From contig NJFT01000052.1 of NCBI GenBank assembly GCA_002221725.1, positions 62,001 to 126,000 on the forward strand: DNA of 64,000 bases. The letters run 5' to 3'. Positions 45,282 through 56,353 of this stretch are shown here, piece by piece. Each line of letters opens with the position of its first letter. The first letter of the stretch is position 1. Under the pieces are notes generated by a model. That model had not been told where the DNA came from, ran no database searches, and saw nothing but the letters and a program-made list of their open reading frames with translations. Position numbers and translations under genes: made by a program. This DNA comes from Scedosporium boydii (lineage: Eukaryota > Ascomycota > Sordariomycetes > Microascales > Microascaceae).

Positions 45282-47438
45282 ATGGCTGATCCCGATAGGA
45301 CGAGAGCTCCTTCGCCGTGGGACCGCACTCTTGATACTCCAGAATTCCACCAATACCTCGATCACCTCCCATTGAAGCAGCTATGCGGTATCTGCAACGG
45401 CGTCATCGCCAAGGGCGACATCTGCGTGGGCCGTGAGTTTCTGACATCGGGCATCGTCGGTGGTCGACGCATCTTATTGAAATGATTTTGTTTTTAATTG
45501 AGCACAGTGATAGGTAATGACATGGCGACTTCTCTCTGGAAGCGCACAGAGCCATTCGTTGTCCCGGAACCCTTTGAGCGCGTCAGTTCCATCCACCGTT
45601 GGCTCATCTGCGCTCGGCGACGATGCCCTCAATGTGATAAGAAGCCGAACACCGCCACTGTTCACCTTGAATGCTTCGAGATGTTGAGGCGTGCATACAC
45701 TTCCCGCTCCGCGCCCGACCGTCTGTTCAGACACGCAGCTTGGAGACAGCCCTCTGCGCGCATGCCTTGCTTAGGCCTTCCGGAAACCACGCACATTCAC
45801 CTTTCGGTCGTTTCCGTGGTCGCTGAAAAGTACGGCTTGCCGGGACTCACTAAGCTTCCGCAGGAGATTCTCCAGATCATTCGGAATTACTCTTCTTCCG
45901 CCCATTTCTGGAGATATGTTTCCGGTCTGGACCTCGCCGCCCGACTCACCGAGACCCCGGAGCCGGATCCGGGGGAGGAATGCTTCGTAGTCCCTTTACG
46001 TGAGGCCGTGAGGTGGGAACGCGGGACGGCGAAACCTGAAGTGTCTAAGGAGCCTCTCCCTGTTATTCGCCTGACTATCGACTCGCGAGGTATTCGGAGA
46101 GTCGAGAGCTTGACCGAAGAGCAAGCGAGATATCGGCACGAGAGATATGATGACCGCCTTTTCGTCGTTCAGAATACATCTGATGCCCAGCTAGAAGGCA
46201 TCACTGCCCTGTTCCAGGTACCTACCTCATCGACGCTTTGCTCTGCAGAGAAAAGCCCCCGTGAACCGCTCAGTCATGAAGTGACATGCTAACTAACTGT
46301 TGAAGGACGGCTTGATGCGCCTTCACATCCCCCAATGGCAACCCAATCTGCACCTGTGGGATCTTCCAACGCCACCGACTTTTCCGGCGTCTATACCGCA
46401 AGGGGATGAATCAGCTCCGCGGGTGGTCCAACTTCTCCAAGAACCCCAGGAAAAGGACTCCCGCTCGTACAGCATTGACCTAAATGCAGTCACCGGCCTC
46501 ACTTTTTTCTTTGCGAACTACCTGGGGATGGTTTACATCCACGGCCATACGCGCGACCGGCCATATGCTTCGATCCCATCTGGTCTATCCCCTAATGGCA
46601 TGTGTTGGCTCTATGTTCCGATATCGAAGAATGACCGGATCCTGTCTCTCGACTTGAGAAGCCGAGACTCGGAGTTCCCTATGAAATGGCCCTCAATATT
46701 GGTTTGTTCACGCCATCCACCCCGTTCTCGAGATCTCACGCGTCCCAGGTCCTTCTAACATTGTGCCAGTTGCGTACCGAGCTCACAGGCCAAAGCATCT
46801 TGGGCACATTCCTAAGAAGCGAATTCCCCATCTACTCCCTCGGCACAACACCAACAATGCTCTTCTTCACCCGATCATCACTCCTCGGCCACATTACAAG
46901 AATTGGCACCATATCAAGCCCGACAGCTTCCCGAGTCGCCCCCTCTTACCCCCTCCCAACCGCCGAGGACATCGTCCCCAACTTCCTAGCCATGGACCAC
47001 CTCGTAAAATTCTCCTCCACACCCCTAAACGGCGTGAAAACCGCCACCGTCTTCCACCAGGACAGCCAGCCCGACGCCTCCTGCCTCGGCATCCTCTTCC
47101 ACTACGAAAATGGTGGCAGACGCGCCGTGGGGCAGTGTAGGCTCGGCGTCGACTTCGTCCGCGTGTACGAACGCCCGACGCACGTGTGCGTTAGGAATAT
47201 GCTGCATCTTCCCGATGGCGAACCGGAGCTCCAGTGGACTGTGAAGGCGCAGTTCTCGAGGGGGGAGGATCATTTGCATGAGGGTGAAGGGAGGGATACG
47301 CACTGCTTTGAGTTGAAGGACAATATTCTGGATTTTTGGTTTACGGCCCGGGAGTTTTGTATAGAGATTAGAAGGCAGGATCAGGCGCCTGGCAGCAGCG
47401 CATGGAACTCGCATGCCTACGCCGTCTCAACAAGCTAA
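45282..47438 (+). CDS. Protein of unknown function with N-terminal Cys cluster
   Basis: Four exons, 45282-45432, 45508-46217, 46306-46701 and 46770-47438, give 641 aa. I do not recognise a named family, though the architecture (a short LPQEILQIIRNY helix like an F-box, then a long beta-rich region) recalls a group of uncharacterised filamentous-fungal proteins. Near the N-terminus CGICN..IAKGD, followed by CPQCDKK..TVHLECFEM, gives a C-X2-C / C-X2-C / H-X2-C pattern that could bind zinc, somewhat like PARP-type or LIM-like fingers. TGLTFFFANYLGMVYIHGHT and WLYVPISKNDRI lie in the C-terminal half. All three introns have good signals and keep the frame. It is divergently arranged with the NLR gene; whether they work together is only a possibility. 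Confidence 0.8.
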
Positions 47439-48049
47439 GGGGGGACTCTGATTTTACGGATCGTATATCAGGCACATTCATGCCACGGAAATGAAAAGAA
47501 ACACTTTGATTATAATAGCCTACATCTTCTTTAACCTGCCTTTCGGGGCCAAAAACTCTACTCTCGCAGAATAACGGGAAGAACAGAACCACGTCGTTTC
47601 TTGTTAACCTGCCTGAGCTTCTTCTCTGCTGAACTCGCCGCCCCTGCGCTCAAGACATGTTTCTTCTTACTTTTCCCTCCTGTTCGTTCCCTTCCTTCTG
47701 CAAACAAAATAATAACAAAACAGAAACGGAAGCCCACCTCCTTCATAATTGTTTTTCCCAACTCCAAGCCACGCGACGGGAGAAAGTGCAATGCTGAATG
47801 CTAATAACAAAAACTCAAATAAAAAAAGAGGCCGGAAAGGAGAAGAGAAAGAAGACGGTGAGCTAGTGCACGATGAAACCCAGAAGCAGAACAAAACGTC
47901 CTTCGTTCGATTCCATCGTATAAACAGTTTTCCCTTCAACCAACCCGCCTCTAAAACAAGCCATGTCGGCCCGTCGTTGCACCGCCATACCGAGATCCCA
48001 GACCAAGCCCCCTAGGCCGACAGCATGCCGAGAGCGACGACGGCTTACT
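47439..48049. other. 3' spacer between convergent genes
   Basis: This 611-bp interval lies between the stop codons of the 641-residue protein gene and DBF2 and must hold both 3' UTRs. Nothing else is seen. Confidence 0.5.
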
Positions 48050-50177
48050 CTAGAGCATCGTGCCAAACGTACCATCGAGGGGAATCGGCTTGCGAGGACT
48101 GCTGTTGCCGCCTCCTCCGTCCTCGCCCTGGGGCTTGCGATGACGGAACGTGAAGCCGACAAAGAGGCTCTTGCTCATCTCTTCCTCGCGCTCCGCCATG
48201 GTTTCGAGCGCCTGCTGCTTCTCGTGGACCTCCTTGTACTTGGCCATGTCGGCCTCGTTGCTGAAGTCGTCGAAGTAGCCAGCGTCGGTCTCGGAGTCCA
48301 GCTCCGGGACGAAGGGGGCGCGGGTCTCGCGGAGCGTGTCCCAGTCTACTTCGGCGAAGTAGTGGTGGTCGTAGATGTCCTTGATGTTGGAGAATCGCCT
48401 GGACCGGGATTGAATGCAACTATGGGCGTATTAGTGCTGTCATCGTGAAATAAGAAAAGAAAAAAAAAACTTACGTAGTAATAAAGTTCCAAGTTCTGTT
48501 GCTCAGGAAGTAATTGGGGTCCTCCCAAACGGGCCTCCTCAAAACCTCCTTCCAGTGCTTCAAGTTCCTCCAAGTCTCGTCAGGGGTAGAACCAGCAAAG
48601 GGGGGGAACCCAGTCAGAGCCTCGAACAACATGCATCCGAGACTCCAATAGTCCACAGTAAAGTCGTACTCCTCGCCGCGCAGAACCTCTGGCGCCATAT
48701 AGTCGGGGGAGCCGACAATAGACCTCGCATAGTTGACATCCTTTTCTCGCATCGACCGGTATCCCTCCCGACGTTCGGCCACGGTCCTCTGATCCATGGG
48801 CTTCCCGAAGGGTACCGATGTTTCCGATGCCTTCTCGAGGCGGACTCGCATAGACTCAATTTTGGCAGGGGACAGCATTCCCGCCGCCAGACCGAAATCG
48901 GTCAACTTGACATGCCCCGTAGAATCGACCAGGAAGTTCTCAGGCTTCAGGTCGCGGTGGATGTATCCCAGCTGGTGCAGGGCGTCAACGGCGCAGAACA
49001 TCTCGGCAATGTAGAAGCGCGCGTGGCGGTTGGAGAGGACTCCGGTGTTGTTGAGCAACGTTCGGAAGTCACCACCAGGTACGTATTCCATGGCAAGATA
49101 AATATTCTTGTCATCCTGGAACGAGTACAGAAGTCTCACGAGCCACTCACTTTTGGCCGTTGTCAGGATATCTCTCTCCGTGAGCACATGGCGGATCTCG
49201 TCAAGCTTGAACAGCAGTTTCTTGCTCATGACCTTGAGAGCGCAGACCTCACGCGTGTCCTTCTTCTGGGCGAGGAAGACTTGGCCATACCCACCCTGGC
49301 CGACCTGGGTGAGGATCTGGAAATCTCCCTGTCGAAGGCGAACGCGGCGTTTACGTAGATTGGCACGCTCTCTGCCAGTATACTTGTGCCACATTTGGTC
49401 ATATGTCTCCTTGTCCGTCTCAGGTGGAGCAGGGTATTCCGCCTTGAAAGCATCGAGACGACTCTGTCGGGAGCCTACATAGGTAAGGAGGTCAAAGTAG
49501 TAGTCTAGGAAATCTACACGTAACAGGTACGTTAGTATGCGTCACGATTTGACAAAGCGGGAGTAGGTATACATACAGAGCTGCGTCACATTGACTAGTC
49601 TTCGAACATTTGGCTTTTGGAGAATCTCAAGCTCCTCCGGAGTAAGTCCTCGGGAGGTGTTAAACTTCTTGGCAGGGGTAACGGGCCTACTCGAGTGATA
49701 GAGCTCGTGTCTTGAAATCGCAGCGTGATTGTGGTGGTGAGAAGAGTCAAAGACACCCAGACGCGAAGGCGGCGGCGTATTCTCCTGGCCTTGCTTCTTG
49801 AGGGGACTAGTGTGCGAGGCTACCCCAGTCTTGTGGATGATACTATCGTCGGAGATCGAGATCGAGGTATCCTCGAGAGGCTGAATGTTGCTCTTCCCGG
49901 GGGACAGAGGCACCACGCCGCTGTGGGGTCGGGTGAGTTTGACGGGACTCTCCAAAACCGGCGCATTGAGTTTCAATGCATTATCGAAGACGGTGGATAG
50001 ATCGAAAGCTCCAGGAACTGTGGTCTTCTTGCTTGGGCTGCCTTGAGGCGTGGAAGCGGGGTCGAGGAAATCGTGTTGTCCTTTGGCCGGCGTAGTCGGT
50101 CGAGGTGAGATATCAAGGGCGGCAGACTTGTCGCCTTTGCTGCCGCCAGACAGCAGATTCGTCATGAAGTTGGCCAT
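48050..50177 (-). CDS. DBF2: NDR/LATS-family serine/threonine kinase Dbf2 (Sid2/SidB type)
   Basis: Three exons on the minus strand: 49577-50177, 48475-49513 and 48050-48419, giving 669 aa. A long Ser/Pro-rich N-terminus leads to the Mob-binding helical segment (YFLDYYFDLLTYVGSRQSRL) and the kinase domain: GQGGYGQVF (from about 272), ALK with Lys294, HRDLKPEN (Asp388), DFG (Asp406), a basic insert typical of NDR kinases, and SIVGSPDYMAPEV in the activation segment. The C-terminal hydrophobic motif FVGFTF is present. Dbf2/Sid2 with Mob1 is the last kinase of the mitotic exit or septation initiation network and drives septum formation in fungi. The start ATG at 50177 was chosen because the open frame upstream contains a likely 5' UTR intron (donor GTAGGT, acceptor GTAACAG). 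Alternative: the ATG at 50369 if that segment is retained. Confidence 0.93.
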
Positions 50178-51134
50178 TTTGAGGCTCCGCGCGCCTGTTA
50201 CTATGATTGACTCGTCAGTGGTCTGGGTAGGGCTGCAGGGTAACAACACAGGCACAGTCGGTGATAGATTTGGGGCATGTTGCAAGAGATGCCAAATGCA
50301 GACGAAGAGCTCGAGAGGACCTACCACTATTTCGAGAACTTGAAGATGCGATGGCTGTTTCCTTCCCATGCAGGGATCAGAAGGACGGTAGTCTGGCCTG
50401 GAGGTCTCCGCAGTGTGGTGTCGATAATAAAAACGTATCGATAGAGTAATGCTACTTTAAGATTTCGTGCATATCACGACCCTGCCAGATGCAAGTCCAA
50501 TGTAATGGCTGTCGAGAATCGAGGAGGGTCCTCTTCGGTTGGCTGGAAAACAAGGAGTTGTTTTGTCTCTGGATGCAAGAGGACAATAACAACAAACGTC
50601 AACGTCACTCGAATGTACTTCGCGTCTTACGGAGAAGATTGCGCTCGGCCTGCGGAAGGGACAACCGTGCCTGGGCCTGAATCAATCGAAACAAAGCCCA
50701 ATGCAATTTCTCAGACATCAATCAAACTGGTGGTATCACATCGCAGTGCCTCGTCACACAATGGCGGTCCCAATAAAGAGCTCATCCTCAGTGTTTAGCG
50801 GTGTTCTACCGTGGGCTGGTGCGGGGCAATTTTCCTTGCGAGAATAGTCAACAACCAAACACCGTTGCAGCAGCAACAGCAACAGTGGACAGTGCTGGCT
50901 GCCATGTGGGGCGTCCCCAGCCGAATGACAGGGATTTTGATTAAGATTGATCTTTATTCTTATCTCCACGTGATGATAGGCCGTGAAACCGAATCCATCA
51001 TCGATTTGAATCTCTAGATCCATCCCTGGAGCTTTCCAGGTCAGTGGCAAGGCAAGCAATTCTACTCAACACGATTCCCAATTATCATTGAATACCGACT
51101 TAAAACCCATTCGGATTTCTGCTACATAGTCGCA
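50178..51134. promoter_or_regulatory. Divergent region between DBF2 and the WBP11-like gene
   Basis: This 957-bp interval contains the DBF2 leader with a probable intron near its start, and the promoter of the plus-strand WBP11-like gene. No other gene is supported. Confidence 0.5.
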
Positions 51135-52033
51135 ATGAACAAGGAACGCGGGTACAACCCCGTGCAGGCTCAGCGCAAAGCAGATAAGGCAAAGGCCATA
51201 AAGAAAGGTAAGATGACCCGTTCTTGACTGGCTTAGGCTTCGAAGCTTCGCTCGAGTACAGTAGTTTTAACAGTGTATTGCTTTAAATAGGCCGGGCGGA
51301 AGTTCAAGCGAGGAGAAACGAAAAGCTCGCGCGACGAAATCCTCACCGGATACAAAAACAGATCGATGACCTCAAAGCGATAACGGAAAACGGCGGCAAG
51401 CTTACGCGCCACGAGGAGCAAGTATTAGAAGGACTAGAAAAGGAACTCCGTGCAGTTACAAAAGCGAGAGAAGCCCTCGGAGATGCAGCCCCAGTCTTCA
51501 GAGCACCAAGGGAAGGCGGGGACCAAGGCGTTCTGGGAAAGAGGAGACGCGGCGGCTACTATTCTTCGAGCGATGAGGATGTTCCCGAGGATGTGAAGCG
51601 AATCCCAATGCCCCGAGATACTCCGCCTCCGATACCCAAAGAGATTATGGATAGGTGGTGGGCGAAGAGGAGAGCGAGGAGGGAGGCGGAACGCGCAGAG
51701 GTTGGGGAGACAGCAGGACCGCCAGGAGCGAAGAAAGATGAAAAGGAAAAGGCCCGGCCAGCTCCACCACCAGAAGAAAAGACGGTGTACGAGGCGAAAC
51801 CAGTGGTTCGAGATTTACGGAAAGAGGCTGTCAAGGCCTTCGTGCCTACGTCGGTTATGATGAAGATGAAAAAGGGCAAAGGTCATGGGGGTCTGATGGA
51901 GCCCGAGGAAGCCGACCGCCTCGAGAAGGAGGGATACTTGAAAGCAGCAGCAGCACCCAATGAAGCAGGATCGACGTCCGCTGTCGGTCCTCAAAAAGTC
52001 AGTGTGGAGGAGGTCGAGGACGAGGACCAATAA
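51135..52033 (+). CDS. WW-domain-binding protein 11-like splicing factor
   Basis: Two exons, 51135-51207 and 51291-52033, give 271 aa. The opening NPVQAQRKADKAKAIKKGRA is the diagnostic WBP11 N-terminal block (lysine-rich, binding to the spliceosome). The rest is highly charged with coiled-coil-like segments, a proline-rich stretch (RIPMPRDTPPPIPKEI) of the kind bound by WW domains, and an acidic tail (VEEVEDEDQ). Relatives are nuclear and act in pre-mRNA splicing. The single intron (GTAAGA..AATAG) splits the conserved block after KK, so exon 1 carries only 24 codons plus one base. The fungal protein is shorter than animal WBP11. I assign the family but not a detailed mechanism. Confidence 0.88.
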
Positions 52034-53025
52034 TATACTTAATGATGTGCATATGGCAATTGCTCTCTCTCCACCAACTCCAGCAGCAGGCCGCGGAAAA
52101 AAAAAAAAAATTTAGAAAATGGACATTAAAAAAGCAAGGCAAATATGTCATGTCTGGAACCCCGCCCATGTGAATTCGAAATCGGGAAGTCGGTGCGGTC
52201 TCTGTGCATAGCGGGGTGCGTTCTTAGTCGTCATTCGCTCGCAAAGTTACACCACCGTCCGCTGGCACATCGTGCATTTCGAAGGGCGTCGGACTGTGAT
52301 TCGGAGCGGGAAAAGCATCAATGGGCCATTCTGGACTAGGAAATTTCCGATTGTGGCTAGCAAGGGGGAGGTGGCGTCCTCCGAAACCCAGCAACGAAAA
52401 GCCCCGCGTCAGGCTCTGGCGCGCTGCCAGGAGACGCGAGAGGCCGGAAAGGCCGGAATTAGGGGCCGGAATTAGTCCCGGAAGGACAGCCGAGTGTCGG
52501 CAGCGTAGAGTTCGGGCCTTCGCCAATCGCCATTGGTTTCCTCTTTGGTCATAGGGTCGAGAGAGTTCTGGAAGACTCAAAAGGGCCAGGAAATCCTTCA
52601 AGGTTGCCTTGGCCCCATGCCGTTCTTGGTACGTAATAGTGGGCCGCTAAATCGAAGGCTCGTATGAAGTAGTTATACTGTAACCGGACAATGGAGTTGC
52701 CTCTCCACTTGAACTCAACATTGAACCAACAATTCCGACCTCCCCTCCAATGGACACCCATGCCCAGCACCCCGGCCTCGCGGTTCGGCAAGTGACGGCC
52801 CCCTACTTCGTATGCCACCACCACCGTTGAGTTTTGGTGTTTGATCCCCATTTCTAGCGTCTTCTGCTTCTATGACTCCACTCCTGGTAATTTTCACTTA
52901 AATCCTACGTATAAAGCCCACCTTCTTTTCCAACCGCCTCTACCATGTCTGGGTTTGACTTGACAATCCACACTAAATCCTCGCTCAGTCCATTGTAGGA
53001 CTTCTGACACTCTCGCTTGTTCAGA
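52034..53025. other. Spacer upstream of the MFS transporter gene
   Basis: About 1 kb with the WBP11-like 3' UTR (an A-run at about 52087-52099) and the transporter promoter. A TACTTCGTA copy lies at 52804. No gene is supported. Confidence 0.5.
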
Positions 53026-54553
53026 ATGACTGCCATTGACAATGTGAGTGAGAAAGGTGTCCAGCCCGGACTACCGCAGCAGGGGCAGAGTGCTCCTGCG
53101 GCGCGGCCCGAGGCGGAAAAGTCCGAAGAGAAGAAGGGATCGGCGCCCCTCGACCAGGCACAGCAGCCAGCGTCGTCAGCAGATACAGACACTGAACTTG
53201 GATCGGTTGAGAATGGAGAGGACGATGAGGATGAAGAATATCCCGAGGGAGGGTTGGCTGCGTGGCTTGTAGTTTTAGGCTGCTGGCTCGCTCTGCTCTC
53301 GTCTTTGGGGATCATGAATACACTGGCAACGTTCCAAGCCTATGTCTCGACCCATCAGCTTGCCGAGCATAGTAGTGGCCAAATTGGCTGGATATTTTCC
53401 CTATACACGTTCCTCGCCTTCTTCTGTGGCATCTACATTGGTCCCATCTTTGACAAGCACGGTCCGCGATGGCTCATCTTGGGAGGCACAATAACACAGC
53501 TGGCCAGTCTTCTTGGTCTCAGCTTTAGCACGAGTGCGTAGTGTCTTTCCCCTTCACCCACCTCTCGCCTTTTTCTACTCCTCAGTAATTCTTAAAATCT
53601 CATGCGCTTGTTACTAACTTGGCCGTTCTCTCTCCCGCTTTTTAGAATATTGGCATTTCATCCTCTCTTTCGGAGTCCTTGCCGGCTTTTCGTCGTCCTT
53701 AATCTTTACCCCCTCGATCGCTGCTGTCGGTCATTTCTTCAAGCGGAGGCGTGCGTTCGCAACGGGAATAGCCTCCACGGGAGGCTCGATCGGAGGCATC
53801 ATCTTCCCTCTCATGCTCAACAGTCTATTCGAGCGTGTTGGCTGGGGATGGGCCATTCGCATCCTAGCCTTCCTATCGTTCACTCTCTGCGCAGCGTCCA
53901 ACTTTCTCATTAAATCCCGTCTCCCACCCGCCCTAAATGCCAACGTGCACCCAGACATCCGAATCTTCAAGAACATTACCTTCCTATGGACGACAATCGG
54001 TATCTTCCTCCTCGAGTTCGCGCTCTTCATCCCCCTCACCTACATCACGAGCTACATGTTACACAAGGGGTTCAACGACAACTTCTCCTTCAACATGCTT
54101 GCGGTTCTCAACGCGGGCTCCGTCTTCGGCCGTGCGCTCCCAGGCTGGTGGGGCGACAAGTTCGGCCCTTTCAACTCCAACATGCTGGCCATCGTCCTCG
54201 CCATTGTTGCGTGTTTCGCCATCTGGCTGCCTGCGGGCCACACGACAGCGGGCATCGTCTTCTTCATGCTCTTGATCGGCTTCTCGAGCGGCAACAACAT
54301 TAGCATTAGCCCTGTATGCATTGGCCGGCTATGCAAGACACAGCACTATGGGCGCTACTATGCTACGACTTATACCCTCGTAGCGGTGGCATGTCTCGTT
54401 AGCATTCCTATCGGAGGAGAGATCCTCACTTCGAATGGTGGGGAGTACTGGGGCCTCATTGTGTTTACGGGGGCGATATATCTTGGGGGCCTTTTTGCGC
54501 TTCAAATGGCCAAGGCAACCTGCGTTGGGTGGAACTTGTTGGCCATTTTCTAG
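53026..54553 (+). CDS. Major facilitator transporter, monocarboxylate (MCT) type
   Basis: Two exons, 53026-53533 and 53646-54553, give 471 aa. A hydrophilic acidic N-terminus of about 80 residues (ending DDEDEEYPEGGLAAW) precedes membrane helices. The pattern YPEGGxxAWxVVxG then GIMNTLATFQAYV, and GIASTGGSIGGIIFP after helix 4, is typical of fungal monocarboxylate-transporter-like MFS proteins. About twelve membrane segments can be traced. Such proteins carry small organic acids or riboflavin-like compounds, but the substrate here is unknown. The intron has donor GTGCGT, branch CTAAC and acceptor TTTTAG. No biosynthetic genes lie next to it, so nothing in the context points to a substrate. 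Confidence 0.88.
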
Positions 54554-55576
54554 AAGGCCATGGAGAGCCCTAACTTTATCTTTTTTTTTTTTTTTTCAAA
54601 TTGAGAGATGCCATTGGATAGGCATCTGAATATGATAATGCGGTATCGGGGCTAGATGTAATTAGATTATGGGTTCTCGCTGGATAGATTTCTTGGTGGT
54701 TCTTCGACAGGTCTGTTCACACCTTCTGATCAGTTCAGGTTCTAATGATCTAGCGTCTATAAAAAGTTTCTGTCTTATGATTAAATAGTTAAATAATAGT
54801 CGAGCTCGAAAAGTGGACAGTGCTCATACCCCGTATTTGTTCTCTTATGCTCCGTGAAGATTTGGCGAGATATTTGATGTCTTATGCATAGAGACCTTGG
54901 ACGAGGGAGCCACGACTTACACGGCGTTTAGGCCTCCGTTCCTACTACAATCCCCAGTTCTCCGCTCCACTCATTGATCGAGTTGAGTAGTTTAGTGTAA
55001 GCCTTACACAATTTAGCAAGCTAGGCTCTAGTATAGTCCGCCCCAACAAGCCCGCGCTGGTGGGGTTCGCGGGGAATAGGCACAGATCTGCTCGTAATTG
55101 TCTGGTGTAGGGCATTTCGACTTGTCGAAGTCGCTCCCACGAAGCACTCACGATGCGATCCAATCCACCAACTGAAAAACAGAACATCTTCCCCATGTGG
55201 GCCTTGATTTCAACGCTTCCACACAACCACCTTGCACCCAATCGCTATCAATCTCAAAATCGGAAGCTACTAGCAATTAGCACCATAGCTGCTTCCGTCG
55301 ATGTTGGTTATGAAATTTCTAAGCATCAATTGATCAATCAGTGTATTACGACTTGGAGCGATCACGTGGGGCGCACTGAGTCTTCTCCACGGATTTGGTC
55401 TTCTCTCCTCTCTCCTCTCTCCGCTCTCCATTTGATATTTTATTACTCCGCAGTTCTTATTAAATCAAAACTCGCCTACAATATTTTTGCATGGACCCTG
55501 AATCTACCTTGTGGAGAAGCCGGAAAAGAAATCTACGCGCTGCGTCTTGACGACGGAGGCCAGAACCAGCAAAGCC
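54554..55576. other. Spacer between the transporter and YAE1 genes
   Basis: About 1 kb with the transporter 3' UTR (T-run at about 54579-54596) and the YAE1 promoter. No gene is supported. Confidence 0.5.
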
Positions 55577-56353
55577 ATGTTCATCTCACACACTGAATAT
55601 TCTGACGATGTCCAAGATGCCACAATGGACGCAGAATATCAGCCCGTCCAGCGACGCAATGCCGAGACCGCCTTAGATGATGTCTTCGGTGCCAACTCTT
55701 CCGGCCCATCCGAGGGTGTAGGCCTCGCCGCTGGTAACTCTCTGCCGTCGGACATGCCACGCCTCGAGAGGGAACACACAACTGCAGGTTATCGCGATGG
55801 TATCACCGCGGCCAAGGCTCAGAGCATACAGGCTGGATTTGACGAGGGTTTCAGCCTAGGAGCTTCCATAGGGTCCAAGGTGGGCCAAGTCCTTGGGCTT
55901 CTCGACGGCATTGCCGAATCTGTCTGCGGGCCTTTGTTAAACAAGCCCCGTGGAGTTGGCGAGCCGGCAGCAAATGACGACAGCACCCGCATTGACGAGA
56001 GGGCGAGTAGTATCGGGCGCCTGGCCCAAACTGCTAGGGACGAACTGAAAGCTGAGATTCTCTTTGGTGCCGAGTATTGGTTCCCCGACGGCACGTGGAA
56101 GTACGATGTCTTGCGAGAAGGCGACGACACCGAGCGGGAGGATATTGTCTTTGAAGACGTAGCGAACTCACACCCTTTGATTCGGAAGTGGGCTGCCGTT
56201 GCCGAGGAGGAGGCTAGGCGCTGGAACGTCAACATGGATGTTTTGGCCGTGAGCACCGAGTCCGCTATTGAAAACCAGCGGTCAAAGGAAGAGGCGGCGG
56301 CCTCGACTTCGAAGCCAGTTACCGAGTCTAAGAACAGCCGGCTTGACTGGTGA
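55577..56353 (+). CDS. YAE1: Yae1 (Yae1-Lto1 Fe-S targeting complex)
   Basis: Single exon of 258 aa. The deca-GX3 motif is clear: GYRDGITAAKAQSIQAGFDE followed by GFSLGASIGSKVGQVLGLLDG, with Gly spaced four residues apart. In yeast Yae1 with Lto1 links the cytosolic Fe-S assembly machinery to Rli1/ABCE1, needed for ribosome recycling and biogenesis. The N-terminal RRNAETALDDVFG segment is also typical of the family. I chose ATG 55577, the first ATG in the open frame; the next one at 55625 would remove 16 residues without touching the motif. The C-terminal half is charged and less conserved, ending with SRLDW. That final Trp resembles C-terminal tips recognised in this pathway, which is an inference. 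Confidence 0.9.
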   Translation: MFISHTEYSDDVQDATMDAEYQPVQRRNAETALDDVFGANSSGPSEGVGLAAGNSLPSDMPRLEREHTTAGYRDGITAAKAQSIQAGFDEGFSLGASIGSKVGQVLGLLDGIAESVCGPLLNKPRGVGEPAANDDSTRIDERASSIGRLAQTARDELKAEILFGAEYWFPDGTWKYDVLREGDDTEREDIVFEDVANSHPLIRKWAAVAEEEARRWNVNMDVLAVSTESAIENQRSKEEAAASTSKPVTESKNSRLDW

